Shown here: one piece after another, positions 8,679 to 18,043 of the stretch | How the letters are laid out: each line of letters begins with the position of its first letter | How positions within the stretch are numbered: the stretch's first letter is position 1 | DNA from: Reichenbachiella agarivorans | Lineage (GTDB): Bacteria > Bacteroidota > Bacteroidia > Cytophagales > Cyclobacteriaceae | Reading direction: 5' to 3' | Assembly (NCBI RefSeq): GCF_025502585.1 | Contig: NZ_CP106679.1 | Span: forward strand, 3,999,501-4,063,500 | DNA: 64,000 bases | Position numbers and translations under genes: made by a program | Notes under the pieces: model-generated | What the model saw: only the letters and a program-made list of their open reading frames with translations | Databases searched by the model: none | What the model was told of the DNA's origin: nothing

Positions 8679-11021
8679 TTATTTACTCACTACCTTGGTG
8701 AGAAGCACTCCTTTTTCGGTTCTAACTCTAACTAACAACAAAGCCTCAGATTGCGTAAATTGTGACAGTGGAATCTCTAATGTATCTCTTTGAGCATTGA
8801 TAGATCGAGCATACAACAACTGTCCTGTCAGATTAAGAACTTCTAGCTTTTGTACCTGCACTCCTTGGTTGAAACGAATGGATACATCTCCGCCATTGGC
8901 TGGGTTTGGATATAGAACCCATTCCGAATTATTTAGACCTCCATCAACAGAAAGTACCTCGTCTACTACATATACTGTGCTATAGGCAATCAATCCATCA
9001 GCAGTCTTGGCAGAGATCATACACCTGCCTTCGGCCAATGCAGTCACTACCCCATCTGCAGTTACTGTCGCTACTAATTGATTGGAACTAGCCCAAGTGA
9101 TATCTGAGGTACCATCCATAGATACTTCCATCTGTACCTCATCACCGATATCCATATTCATCTCAGCAGGGTTCAGACTGATCTCATCAGATGCCAGAGA
9201 AGCATTGTCTAGTGTAGATTGCAACACCACTGAACTGACCTGACCTCCACCATCTGGAAAAGTCAAAGAAACGATGTTGCGCCCTGTTACCAACAGATCA
9301 GCCGAAAATGGTACTTCGATCAATCCAAAAAAGTCCTCTCTATCTGCCTGGTCATAGCCCTTCCAATTGTCAGGCACTTCGACTTTGACTCCATTGATCA
9401 ACACTTCAGGCTGCTTGGTTCGGTCATGTTTGCGTCCGATTCCAAAATTGAGCTGTGCACGCCCCTGTCCTACCTCCACGTCTTTGAACTGATACAAGAT
9501 CGGTGCATTAGCCGATATCCCTTCTACCACACGACTGCTATAGTATCTGCGAGTAGTTACTGTTTTTTCGAATTGATCTACACTCTGGCTCAGTTCTACT
9601 ATCAAAACGGAGGTTTGCCCTTCTACCATGGAAATGGCAGCAGGCAATTCATCCAGCATTTCGTCCTTATACTCATGTGCTTGGTCGCTGTATATTTTGA
9701 TTGAACGATGGCTGATTTGAGCTACTTCAGGAAGTCCATTCAGGAATTCTAAATTCACTTCTTGTGTATTATCAGACAGGTTGTTTAGTCCCACGTAGAG
9801 TTTGTTTCCATCAAGATATGCTACGGTCTGGATGTCAAAATTATCAGATGTAATATCTACTCGCTTACCCTTCACATCCTTCCATAGCTGGAAGAAAGTA
9901 ATCCGTGGTGTATATTCCCAACCTGCAGGAGTAGGCTCACCGATATTCGTCGGCTTCCACAGTACCGCTCCATAAGGCTGGTAGTTGTTTTCTGCTGAGA
10001 TGTGCCATGTAGCCTTGCCCGTGATGAATGGTATCGACACCTCTACACGATCGTCACGATTCAGCAAGTTGAATAGGAGATGATTAATAGATCTGACAGT
10101 CTGCACAGAAGCCAAATCACTGTAGTCAGTTCCATATCCATTTTCGATACCACCGTATTCGGAGATGGCATGTGGCTTGACTACTCCCCATTTCGCAAAG
10201 CTGTAGCACTCAATCAGATCCAAGATTGCTTCAGAGTTGCTACCAGATCGTTTGTTATTCTGTCCTTCTACATTTATACCGTCGTAGAGGTGGGTAGAAA
10301 AAGCGTCCATGTGTTCACCTGCAATATCCATGAATGACTTCATGTTTTCTCCCCAGTGACTAAAATTATCGAGCTCCATCGATGGCCAAGCAGCGGAATA
10401 ACCGATCACCTTCATATTGACCAGCTCTGGTGTAGCATGAATCGCCTTCCCGATCTGTCCATACAGTTGGGACATTTGTTTTTTGATTCTGATATTTTCG
10501 GCGATATTCCATCCACCATCATAGAACTCCGAAGCATGAACAAAGGGCTCGTTCATTGGCTCGAAGTACATCGGACGCTCATCATCTTCAACCCAGTTTT
10601 TGTAGTACTCGGCTGCCCACTCACCCGCCGACACAGGATCCATCCCATCCAAAAAGGCATTACTAGGATGCTCGGTAGCGATTTGACGCTTTACACTACG
10701 CACACTGTTGTCATTATCTGGCTTAAATGCTGGGTATTTGGCCACTTCGCCTGTTTGATTCTTTGCATATCCGTATGGACTCCAAAACCTCCTGCCCTGA
10801 ACCACATCATAGGTGGTTTCGAACTCCTGCATCTCAGTATCGCTACCTGTATTGTGGTAGGCAAAGTACTTTTCTCTTTTTAGCTCATTGGATTCCCCTA
10901 GGTAGTTCAAGGTAGCAATATCCACCTTGACATGAGTCTGAGCATAGGTGATTTGACAAGCAATCACCCCTGATAAACACAACAAAACACTAACAATACA
11001 AAATCGTAATTTTTCTCTCAT
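8679..11021 (-). CDS. GH86 beta-agarase/porphyranase with Big_2 domain and T9SS signal
   Basis: Second GH86 enzyme, 780 residues, strongly similar through the catalytic region to the one at 3668-6586. Signal peptide 1-27 (ends ITYAQ). Acid/base candidate Glu158 (FEPMNEPFVH) and nucleophile candidate Glu288 (AISEYG). After the catalytic and beta domains there is a bacterial Ig-like group 2 module (about 610-690, with WASSNQLVATV and GRCMISAKTADG) where the paralogue has CARDB and CBM6. The T9SS type A tail starts at VLYPNPANGG. Loss of the CBM6 suggests a soluble-substrate or different cell-surface role. The sulfatase gene upstream ends at 11186 with its own terminator, so this gene probably has its own promoter. 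Confidence 0.9.
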   Translation of the reverse strand: MREKLRFCIVSVLLCLSGVIACQITYAQTHVKVDIATLNYLGESNELKREKYFAYHNTGSDTEMQEFETTYDVVQGRRFWSPYGYAKNQTGEVAKYPAFKPDNDNSVRSVKRQIATEHPSNAFLDGMDPVSAGEWAAEYYKNWVEDDERPMYFEPMNEPFVHASEFYDGGWNIAENIRIKKQMSQLYGQIGKAIHATPELVNMKVIGYSAAWPSMELDNFSHWGENMKSFMDIAGEHMDAFSTHLYDGINVEGQNNKRSGSNSEAILDLIECYSFAKWGVVKPHAISEYGGIENGYGTDYSDLASVQTVRSINHLLFNLLNRDDRVEVSIPFITGKATWHISAENNYQPYGAVLWKPTNIGEPTPAGWEYTPRITFFQLWKDVKGKRVDITSDNFDIQTVAYLDGNKLYVGLNNLSDNTQEVNLEFLNGLPEVAQISHRSIKIYSDQAHEYKDEMLDELPAAISMVEGQTSVLIVELSQSVDQFEKTVTTRRYYSSRVVEGISANAPILYQFKDVEVGQGRAQLNFGIGRKHDRTKQPEVLINGVKVEVPDNWKGYDQADREDFFGLIEVPFSADLLVTGRNIVSLTFPDGGGQVSSVVLQSTLDNASLASDEISLNPAEMNMDIGDEVQMEVSMDGTSDITWASSNQLVATVTADGVVTALAEGRCMISAKTADGLIAYSTVYVVDEVLSVDGGLNNSEWVLYPNPANGGDVSIRFNQGVQVQKLEVLNLTGQLLYARSINAQRDTLEIPLSQFTQSEALLLVRVRTEKGVLLTKVVSK

Positions 11022-11108
11022 ATGCTTTTAACTTTTACAGATAAATAACCAATTAGGTGGTCGAGTCTTGGATGCAAGTTAACAAGTAGTACAATCAAGG
11101 AGCAGTGG

Positions 11109-11119
11109 TAAATTCCCTC
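11109..11119 (-). promoter_or_regulatory. Candidate regulatory motif GAGGGAATTTA upstream of GH86
   Basis: On the minus strand GAGGGAATTTA ends 88 nt before the GH86 start at 11021. A matching GGGGGAATTTA lies 82 nt before the GH43 start at 18044. A looser relative (GAGGGGAAGGATTTTT) lies about 83 nt before the Kelch start. The shared distance suggests a common operator, but the motif is short and was found by eye. Confidence 0.25.
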
Positions 11120-11135
11120 GAAAATAGGGGGAGGA

Positions 11136-11167
11136 TAAAAAAGCCACCATAATCAGTTCATGGTGGC
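11136..11167 (-). terminator. Terminator at the end of the sulfatase run
   Basis: Read on the minus strand, GCCACCAT (11167-11160) pairs with ATGGTGGC (11150-11143) and is followed by a run of six T. It lies 19 nt after the last sulfatase stop (11186) and ends the four-gene sulfatase transcript before the GH86 gene. Confidence 0.75.
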
Positions 11168-11185
11168 CTAAAACTATTCTGTAAA

Positions 11186-12685
11186 TCATGGTTTCATCCA
11201 ACTGATATCCAGCGAATCTCGGAAATGCACCTGTAGCACCATGAGTTCATCGAAGAGTTCGCGAATCTTCCCTTTGTACTCAGGATTATCAGCTAAATTG
11301 GTAATCTCTTCTGGGTCGTTGTTGAGATCAAAAAGTAAGAGTTGCTCTGCCTTAGGGTAAACGATCAATTTAAATCCGTCCTTACGCACACTCCGCTGCG
11401 TATCGACATAAGCTCCATAAATGGCATCATATTGCTGCAGCTTCTCTCCTCTGATCAATGGCATCACGCTGTTGAATTCTACATAATCAGGCTTGTCCAC
11501 ACCAGCCAAATCCAATGCAGATGCCATCACATCCTGTAGATAAATGTCCGCGTCGATCTGTCTCCCATGTGGCACCTCTGGCCCTACAACCATAAATGGT
11601 GGACGCACACTGTGATCATAAAGACTCTGCTTGCCAATCAAGCCATGCCGACCCATCGCCAAGCCATGATCAGCGGTAAAGAAGATGTAGGTATTATCCA
11701 TCTGACCACTCTGCTCCAGCGCATCCAGAATTTGACCGATCTGATCATCAAGGTGGGTAATCAAGGCATAGTATTCTTTAATGTGCGTCTTAGTAGCAAA
11801 CTCCGTACGAGGAAAAGGCGCCAGTGCTTCGTCACGCAACGAAGGCCCGTTACCAATCAAGTCTTGGTAGGGATACTCAGCCACCCAGCTCTCTGGTAGG
11901 GAAATATCAACTGTATCATATATCTCCTGATAAGCTGCAGGAGCCTGTCTCGGATCATGAGGTGCATTGAAGGCCAAATACATAAAGAAAGGATTGTCTC
12001 TTTTCGATGCTTGATCGATAAAATCCAAGGCATCGTCTCTGAGAACTTCGCTCCAGTGCTGACCTCCTGCCCAGTAACCACCCATCGCTGGATCGTCTGG
12101 ACGCCAGGCTGTATCGGCTGGACTTTGGGGACGGTTATAACCTAGCGGCATAATCTCTTCTGACTTTTTCAAGCCAGTATCCACGAGCTCGGCAAACTGC
12201 CGTACCATAGTAGCATGATCCCAATAGTCCTGAGGCATACCAGGACGTATATGAGCAGTGCTATCAAATACTTTAGGCGCTGGGGCATCCACATGCCACT
12301 TGCCTGTCATATAGGTATCGTATCCAGCCTTTTTCATCAACTGTCCCCAGGTCTTGTCCAGCGAATCGCCTTTTTGCCAGTGCTTTCTAAACTGATTGAC
12401 ACGCCATACTGATCGCCCCGACACCATCTGGGCGCGGGAAGCAGCACAAACGGCACCATTCCATGCACCCATGTTGTAAGCATGGGTGAATGTTGTCCCC
12501 TCCTGCACCAATCTATCCATATTTGGTGTGATGATCTCTTCATTGCCCAAGGCATGGATCGCATCGTAGGTCTGATCATCAGTAAAGATGAAAACGATAT
12601 TGGGTTTTTGTTTGGTCTGTGGCTGGCACGCAGTGATCATTGTTGCGAGTAGGATTTGCCCCAGGTATAGTATTTGTTTTTTCAT
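11186..12685 (-). CDS. Type I sulfatase lipoprotein with CAASR active-site motif
   Basis: 499-residue formylglycine-dependent sulfatase that would remove sulfate esters from galactan oligosaccharides. Residues 1-20 form a lipoprotein signal (lipobox MITAC), so it is membrane-anchored. The metal-binding N-motif is FTDDQ, and the C-terminal half has TADHG and a conserved Lys (IGKQSLYDH). The active-site residue is Cys80 in CAASR, where the usual motif is CxPSR; Ala in place of Pro is tolerated in some sulfatases but is the exception in this cluster. It is the last of four sulfatase genes on this strand, 113 nt after the third. Sulfate position specificity is not readable from sequence. Confidence 0.88.
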   Translation of the reverse strand: MKKQILYLGQILLATMITACQPQTKQKPNIVFIFTDDQTYDAIHALGNEEIITPNMDRLVQEGTTFTHAYNMGAWNGAVCAASRAQMVSGRSVWRVNQFRKHWQKGDSLDKTWGQLMKKAGYDTYMTGKWHVDAPAPKVFDSTAHIRPGMPQDYWDHATMVRQFAELVDTGLKKSEEIMPLGYNRPQSPADTAWRPDDPAMGGYWAGGQHWSEVLRDDALDFIDQASKRDNPFFMYLAFNAPHDPRQAPAAYQEIYDTVDISLPESWVAEYPYQDLIGNGPSLRDEALAPFPRTEFATKTHIKEYYALITHLDDQIGQILDALEQSGQMDNTYIFFTADHGLAMGRHGLIGKQSLYDHSVRPPFMVVGPEVPHGRQIDADIYLQDVMASALDLAGVDKPDYVEFNSVMPLIRGEKLQQYDAIYGAYVDTQRSVRKDGFKLIVYPKAEQLLLFDLNNDPEEITNLADNPEYKGKIRELFDELMVLQVHFRDSLDISWMKP

Positions 12686-12798
12686 GTTTGTGACATTGAA
12701 TTTAGTCTTTCATTCCTCCCACTGTCTCCTTAGAGGGTGAGGGATTTTATCCAAATGGTTGCGACTTGGAGTCGTCAGACCAACCTTTACAACCGCTA

Positions 12799-14361
12799 TT
12801 ATTTCAATTCCAGAGGTGTGGTACTGCCATAACCTTTGCCTCTGATGGTTTCAAAATCTGCCAGCATCTGCTGGAGTTTCTCAGGTTTTTGCTGAGCCAG
12901 GTTGGTTTGTTGTCCCAGATCTTCCTTCAAGTTGTAAAGTTGAAACGCTGTATCATTGCCCAATTCAATATTGACCTGCGTATTCACTGGCTTGCCCTGA
13001 TAGGGAGGGATCATTGCCCAATCTCCTTGTCGGAATGCCGTACGTGAAGTCGCCTCTAACACCAGATTGTCACGCCCTTTTTGAACTTGACCCAGAAAGG
13101 CAGGTAGCAGATCTTGGCTATCAGCTGTGCTAAGGTCTCCTCCGACGAGCTGTGCCAGCGAGGAATACACATCCAATTGACACACCAGAGCATCTGAGAC
13201 ACGCGGCTGGATTTTTCCTTTCCAGTAAGTAATGAAAGGGACTCGCGTACCAGCCTCGAAGAGACTGTACTTGCCACCGCGCAATCCCCCTCGGGGATCA
13301 TGAGCCCCGAGCAATTCGTCAGACTGGTCATTGTAGCCATCGTTGAGTACTGGACCATTGTCGCTACTCAGGATAATGAGGGTATTTTCTAAGAGTCCCT
13401 CCTTCTTCAAAGTCTCGATGAACTGACCTACCATCCAATCAGCCTCTACAATCACATCTCCTCTTGGCCCCATACCTGACTTGCCCACAAAGCGCGGGTG
13501 TGGTGTACGCGGTACGTGTGGCTGCTGCAAGGCATAGTAGAGAAAGAATGACTCTTCCTTGTGCTGCTGTACATAGTGCTGTGCATGTGCTAGGAAGTTG
13601 TCCGCCATTTCTTCATCCTTCCACTTGGCGCTTTCTCCTCCTGTCATGTAGCCAATGCGGGGAATCCCATTTACAATACTATTGTTGTGACCATGGTGCC
13701 AGGTCATATTGAGCAACTCAGGATTATCCTTTCCAGTCGGCTCTCCTTCGAAATTCTCTTGGTAGCTGATCTGGATGGGATCGTTGGGATCAAGGTTCTC
13801 AACCTTTCCATTTTCGATATAGACGGTCGGCACCCTATCCTGCGTGGCTGCCATGATGTAGGCATAGTCAAAACCTACCTCATTGGGCCCAGGGCTGATG
13901 TGCTGATTCCAATCAACATTGCCGCTGCCCAACCCTAGATGCCATTTGCCTACAATTCCTGTATGATAACCTTGCTTTTTGAGCATTTTCGGAAGTGTTT
14001 CCTGTGCTGTGTCTATCAATAATGGAGCTGAGCCTGGCAGAATTTGCGCACCTTCTTTGCGCCAAGGATATTGTCCAGTAAGCAAGGCATAGCGACTAGG
14101 TGTGCAAGTAGCCGAAGTTGCATAGCCTTGAGTAAACCTCACTCCACCATTGGCCAGTTGGTCGATATTGGGTGTAGCGATTTCTGTAGCTCCATAAGCG
14201 CCTACGTCACCATAGCCCAAATCATCGAGGTAGATCACTACGATATTGGGTTTCGCATCAGGTGCGGCCGAGGATGATTCTATTTTTTGATTCTGACTCG
14301 TACACGAGACTATTCCTACTAAAAGAAATAGACCAAGAGCCAATTTGATTAGTTGTTTCAT
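12799..14361 (-). CDS. Type I sulfatase lipoprotein (arylsulfatase family)
   Basis: 520 residues from the start chosen here. The open frame extends to 14466, but that would overlap the preceding sulfatase gene by 98 nt. Met at 14361 gives a clean lipoprotein signal (MKQLIKLALG..., lipobox VGIVSC) and leaves only 7 nt after the upstream stop. Active-site Cys86 lies in CTPSR, the substrate for formylglycine conversion. Metal ligands are LDDLGYGD near the N-terminus and SSDNGP later; HHGH and GKWH motifs are present. The C-terminal region ends with the short alpha/beta subdomain usual for the family. It belongs to the sulfatase run and probably acts on sulfated agar or porphyran oligosaccharides. 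Confidence 0.88.
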   Translation of the reverse strand: MKQLIKLALGLFLLVGIVSCTSQNQKIESSSAAPDAKPNIVVIYLDDLGYGDVGAYGATEIATPNIDQLANGGVRFTQGYATSATCTPSRYALLTGQYPWRKEGAQILPGSAPLLIDTAQETLPKMLKKQGYHTGIVGKWHLGLGSGNVDWNQHISPGPNEVGFDYAYIMAATQDRVPTVYIENGKVENLDPNDPIQISYQENFEGEPTGKDNPELLNMTWHHGHNNSIVNGIPRIGYMTGGESAKWKDEEMADNFLAHAQHYVQQHKEESFFLYYALQQPHVPRTPHPRFVGKSGMGPRGDVIVEADWMVGQFIETLKKEGLLENTLIILSSDNGPVLNDGYNDQSDELLGAHDPRGGLRGGKYSLFEAGTRVPFITYWKGKIQPRVSDALVCQLDVYSSLAQLVGGDLSTADSQDLLPAFLGQVQKGRDNLVLEATSRTAFRQGDWAMIPPYQGKPVNTQVNIELGNDTAFQLYNLKEDLGQQTNLAQQKPEKLQQMLADFETIRGKGYGSTTPLELK

Positions 14362-14368
14362 TAACTGC

Positions 14369-16033
14369 TTATTTTGTTTTGATATTTTGTCCTGACTGCA
14401 ACTGGCTATCTGCCGTGTAGCGATAAACTGACGGATTCCCCTCTCCCCTTGCCTTTTTAATCTCATTCGTCCACGCCTCCTTCAGCATTTCCAGTTGACT
14501 TGAATACTGCTTAGTTGATATCAGATTGGTTGTTTCCATAGGGTCTTGACCAATATGGTAGAGTTCTTCATAGACTGGCTCTTCACCCTTGATAGGAGCT
14601 TCTACATATTGTCTGTACTGGGCTACATCCGTATCATGCACTGCATAAAGCATATCGTTTATATTCATGTCTAGCTCTTTGGCTGTCTGAACCTTGCGTG
14701 AGGCAGGGAGATTATGATTGGCGTAGTAGCGGATATATTTCCATTCTTTGGTCTGGACAGCCTCACACCTAGGATTACCAAAATGGGTAGACCACAGATT
14801 TTCGGTATAGAGGTAATCTCTGACCACCACCTGATCCCCTCGCAACACAGGACTCAAATCCACACCCTGAAACGTTTCAGGCTGCTCTATGCCTGCCATG
14901 GAAAGCATGGTCGGCGCTATATCTATACTTTGAGCTAAATGATCCAGTTCTTTTCCACGGTTTCTCCCTTTGACCCTTGGATCAAAAATGATTATGGGTA
15001 CCTTGGTCGTCTTTTCATAACACAACGCCTTTCCTCCCAGACCATACTCGCCCATGAATAAGCCATGATCGGAGGTAAAAATAATAACTGTATTCTTGTC
15101 CAACTTTAAATCCCGGAGCTTGGCTCGCAGTGCTCCCATCATACGGTCTATTCCTGTCATGGCTTGCATCTGACGAATGTACATTTCAAGCACCTCCTCA
15201 GGGATGTCTACATAGTCATACCCAGACTGTCTATCCTCCGCTCGGAGCAGATCGGCGGGCAATTTGGGGTTTGTGATATCCGCTTTGGCCACATAGTGCT
15301 CAGGCAGCGGAATATCCATGTCTCTGTATAAACTTTTATAAATATCATCATCGCTGTCCTTCATTTTCATACTCCTAGTACCAGCACCATGCGGCAGATT
15401 GAAGCAAATCGACAACATGAAAGGCTGATTTTTGGGACGTTTTTCGAGAAACTCTACGGCACCTTCTAGTCGCTTGGCATTGGGATCAAGAAAGTCCTCT
15501 ACCCCTTCTGCTACCACCTCCACCTGAGTATCTGACTGTGCATCTTCGAATATCTTGTGATGGTCTTTGGGATAGAAGCCCAGATGCCCGTGACCAGCAT
15601 ACCAGTAATCAAAGCTCTGCTCCATCACGCCACTTTCATAACCTCCTCTACCGATGGGTGCATGATTTTTACCCACCCAACCAGTGTAATATCCTGCTTC
15701 TCTCATGACCATCGGGTAGCTCTTGGCCCAGGCCTCATCAGAAACACTCGTGCCAGAGTTGAAATTGACCCCATGCTTGCGCTCGTACTGACTCAGCAAT
15801 ATGGACACCCTGCTTGGCGTACATATTGCACTGGTGATATGCGCATTGGTAAAGAGCATCCCTTCGTCTGCCAGACGATCGAGATGAGGCGTTTGTACAA
15901 TATCATTGCCTGTACACCCCATCATCCCGTACGGTTGATCATCTGTGAGTACAAAAACGAAATTGGGACGATTCTGTGCCTCTACTGATAGACCTAATAG
16001 TACAAAAGCTATTGCAAGTATTGGATTCTTCAT
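14369..16033 (-). CDS. Type I sulfatase, exported
   Basis: 554-residue sulfatase with a classical signal peptide (1-19, ending VEAQ) rather than a lipobox, so it is probably soluble in the periplasm. Active-site Cys71 lies in CTPSRVS. Metal ligands are LTDDQPYG and TSDHGLFMGEYG, with Lys in GGKALCYEKTTKVP. It starts 3 nt after the stop of the upstream sulfatase (16037), and the next gene starts 7 nt after its own stop, so at least three of the four sulfatases are one transcript. Sequence around the active site differs clearly from the other three, which suggests a different sulfate position or sugar. Confidence 0.88.
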   Translation of the reverse strand: MKNPILAIAFVLLGLSVEAQNRPNFVFVLTDDQPYGMMGCTGNDIVQTPHLDRLADEGMLFTNAHITSAICTPSRVSILLSQYERKHGVNFNSGTSVSDEAWAKSYPMVMREAGYYTGWVGKNHAPIGRGGYESGVMEQSFDYWYAGHGHLGFYPKDHHKIFEDAQSDTQVEVVAEGVEDFLDPNAKRLEGAVEFLEKRPKNQPFMLSICFNLPHGAGTRSMKMKDSDDDIYKSLYRDMDIPLPEHYVAKADITNPKLPADLLRAEDRQSGYDYVDIPEEVLEMYIRQMQAMTGIDRMMGALRAKLRDLKLDKNTVIIFTSDHGLFMGEYGLGGKALCYEKTTKVPIIIFDPRVKGRNRGKELDHLAQSIDIAPTMLSMAGIEQPETFQGVDLSPVLRGDQVVVRDYLYTENLWSTHFGNPRCEAVQTKEWKYIRYYANHNLPASRKVQTAKELDMNINDMLYAVHDTDVAQYRQYVEAPIKGEEPVYEELYHIGQDPMETTNLISTKQYSSQLEMLKEAWTNEIKKARGEGNPSVYRYTADSQLQSGQNIKTK

Positions 16034-16036
16034 GAA

Positions 16037-17854
16037 TTATACTTTGGAAACTCGAACATAAAAAGCCGCGTAAGGCTCTGCCTCTTCCTCAGCAAACTGA
16101 GCCTTGAGTTCGGTATCACCAGGTTCCAAAGTCAGTTCGAAAGATACGGACTCTGCCTGTGGATCCACGTCCTTTTCTGTCTGTTGACCTGCAATGTCAA
16201 TATAAGCCTTCTTGATCGGAAGAGCTATGCCTGCGGGCAACATCTCGACAGTAGTACCAGGTACGGCGGGTCGAGGAGCTACTTCGCCAGCCAAGGCGGC
16301 TTGTGCTTCAGGTGGCCAGCGAAAGAGTTCAAAACGGTACTTACCCGCTTCGGGTACAGTCACAGTATAAAACCCATCGGTTTTAAATCCCTCACGCATC
16401 AGCATGGAGTTCCAAGGTACGGAAGTTATGCCACGCTCCTCGTAAAGGTGCAAGTCGTGCGCATGTAGCAAAGTAACTGGTTCCTGATCCGTACAAAGTG
16501 GAAATCTAGGTGTTTTTCGAATATCATCTTGTATCCCGTTCCACCAGGCATCATAGGCCATGGTCAGTTCTTTGAATTTTTCGGGATAGTCGTTTTTCAC
16601 ATCGGTCTGCTGCCCTGGATCATCGTCCACCTTGTATAGGCTCTTGCCGTTGATCAAACGCCACTTGTCTTGCATGGTGGCACTATTTCGCCACTTTTCA
16701 GGAAATTCCTTGCGTTGAGAATCCGTGACGATCACGCGACCTGATGATGCGGTCTTTTGCCTACCTAGCAATAAGTCTTTCAAACTCACTCCGTCCCAAC
16801 TCAACTCTGGAGTAGACTTGGCACCTACCAATGCCAGCAGGGTTGGCATGATGTCAATATGGGATGTAAGGTCGTCGATATCCTTTCCTGCCTTGATCCC
16901 ACCTTGAGGCCATCGGATAAAGAAAGGCACACGGTGTCCCCCTTCATATTCAGTACCCTTGCCTCCGCGCATACCCGCATTGTAGCCTTGTGCGGCCAAG
17001 CCTCCCTTGCCATAATTGAACCCTGCGGCTGTACCATTGTCCGTCATAAAAATGAAAATCGTATTGTCACTTAGCTCATTTTCGTCCAAATAGTTCATCA
17101 ATCGTCCCAGATTGTCATCCAGATTATCAATCATCCCATAAAACGCTGGATTGACCACATCAGGATTGTTCTTGTAGCGTTCCATATATTCATCCGCTAC
17201 ATAATAAGGGCCGTGGGGTGCATTGGTGGAGATGTAGGTGAAGAAGGGTTCGTTGGCCTTGTGCTTAGCATCGATAAAATCAATGGCCTGCTCAAACCAA
17301 ATATCTGTGCAATATCCTTCATATCTCTTAGGCTTGCCATTGTGGTAATACACATCGTCGAAATAGTCATTGTTCCAGTAGTCAGGCTGCTGTCCAACAC
17401 CTCCACCCATATGTGCTACTACTTCCTCAAAACCATTGTCCTCTGGCCTGAAAGGAAAATTGTCTCCCAAATGCCACTTGCCAAACATGCCCGTAGCATA
17501 GCCGTTTTGTCTGAGCACCTCAGCCAGAGTCACCTCACTGTCGTGCAACAGTGAACGGCCAGCGATGGTATGCCACACCCCAGTACGGTTGGAATACCTG
17601 CCTGTCAATAGGGCGGCGCGGGTAGGTGCGCAAGTTGGGCTTACATGAAAGTCAGTAAGGCGTGTGCTCTGCCCATGCAGCTCGTCCATATTTGGAGTTT
17701 GGATGATAGGATTGCCATGCACCCCCACATCTCCATATCCCTGATCATCTGATATGACCAGCACGACATTTGGAAGACGGGTCTCCACTTCTACACATGA
17801 CCACATACCAATCCACATGCACAATCCAATGACTAACTTTGATAGTCCTCTCAT
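16037..17854 (-). CDS. Type I sulfatase with extra C-terminal beta domain
   Basis: First gene of the sulfatase run. The frame opens at 17935, but Met at 17854 gives a plausible exported N-terminus (MRGLSKLVIGLCMWIGMWSC), possibly a lipoprotein with an unusual Trp before Ser-Cys; the upstream 27 residues look like an artefact. Active-site Cys75 in CAPTR, metal motifs ISDDQGYGD and MTDNGT, and GKWHLGD are present. After the sulfatase fold (to about residue 450) there is an extra region of about 150 residues rich in beta strands (YTVTVPEAGKYRFELFRWP), probably an accessory beta-sandwich. It is divergent from the GH43 gene across 189 nt, so both may share control. Confidence 0.87.
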   Translation of the reverse strand: MRGLSKLVIGLCMWIGMWSCVEVETRLPNVVLVISDDQGYGDVGVHGNPIIQTPNMDELHGQSTRLTDFHVSPTCAPTRAALLTGRYSNRTGVWHTIAGRSLLHDSEVTLAEVLRQNGYATGMFGKWHLGDNFPFRPEDNGFEEVVAHMGGGVGQQPDYWNNDYFDDVYYHNGKPKRYEGYCTDIWFEQAIDFIDAKHKANEPFFTYISTNAPHGPYYVADEYMERYKNNPDVVNPAFYGMIDNLDDNLGRLMNYLDENELSDNTIFIFMTDNGTAAGFNYGKGGLAAQGYNAGMRGGKGTEYEGGHRVPFFIRWPQGGIKAGKDIDDLTSHIDIMPTLLALVGAKSTPELSWDGVSLKDLLLGRQKTASSGRVIVTDSQRKEFPEKWRNSATMQDKWRLINGKSLYKVDDDPGQQTDVKNDYPEKFKELTMAYDAWWNGIQDDIRKTPRFPLCTDQEPVTLLHAHDLHLYEERGITSVPWNSMLMREGFKTDGFYTVTVPEAGKYRFELFRWPPEAQAALAGEVAPRPAVPGTTVEMLPAGIALPIKKAYIDIAGQQTEKDVDPQAESVSFELTLEPGDTELKAQFAEEEAEPYAAFYVRVSKV

Positions 17855-17951
17855 CAATCTTTTTCTATTAAGTCCATAATATATTAAATACAGGATGCTA
17901 AAGTAAACAGTAGCGCAAGCAATGAGCATAGGCAAATACTCACCAAAAGGA

Positions 17952-17962
17952 GGGGGAATTTA
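17952..17962 (+). promoter_or_regulatory. Candidate regulatory motif GGGGGAATTTA in divergent promoter region
   Basis: This motif lies in the intergenic region between the divergent sulfatase run and the GH43 gene, 82 nt before the GH43 start. It resembles the element 88 nt before the second GH86 gene. The case rests on position and similarity only. Confidence 0.25.
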
Positions 17963-18043
17963 ATATGCAGTTATTTACCCCAGCCTTCATCATGTTTTTG
18001 AAACTAATATCGTGAAGCAAAAAATCAAACTCGCTTACAAAAG

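Noticed and set aside
14362-14466. N-terminal extension of the second-last sulfatase
   Set aside because: It would overlap the preceding sulfatase by 98 nt and lacks a signal peptide. Met at 14361 directly begins a lipoprotein signal.
17855-17935. N-terminal extension of the first sulfatase
   Set aside because: The extra 27 residues look like a second hydrophobic segment before the real signal; Met at 17854 is the better start.
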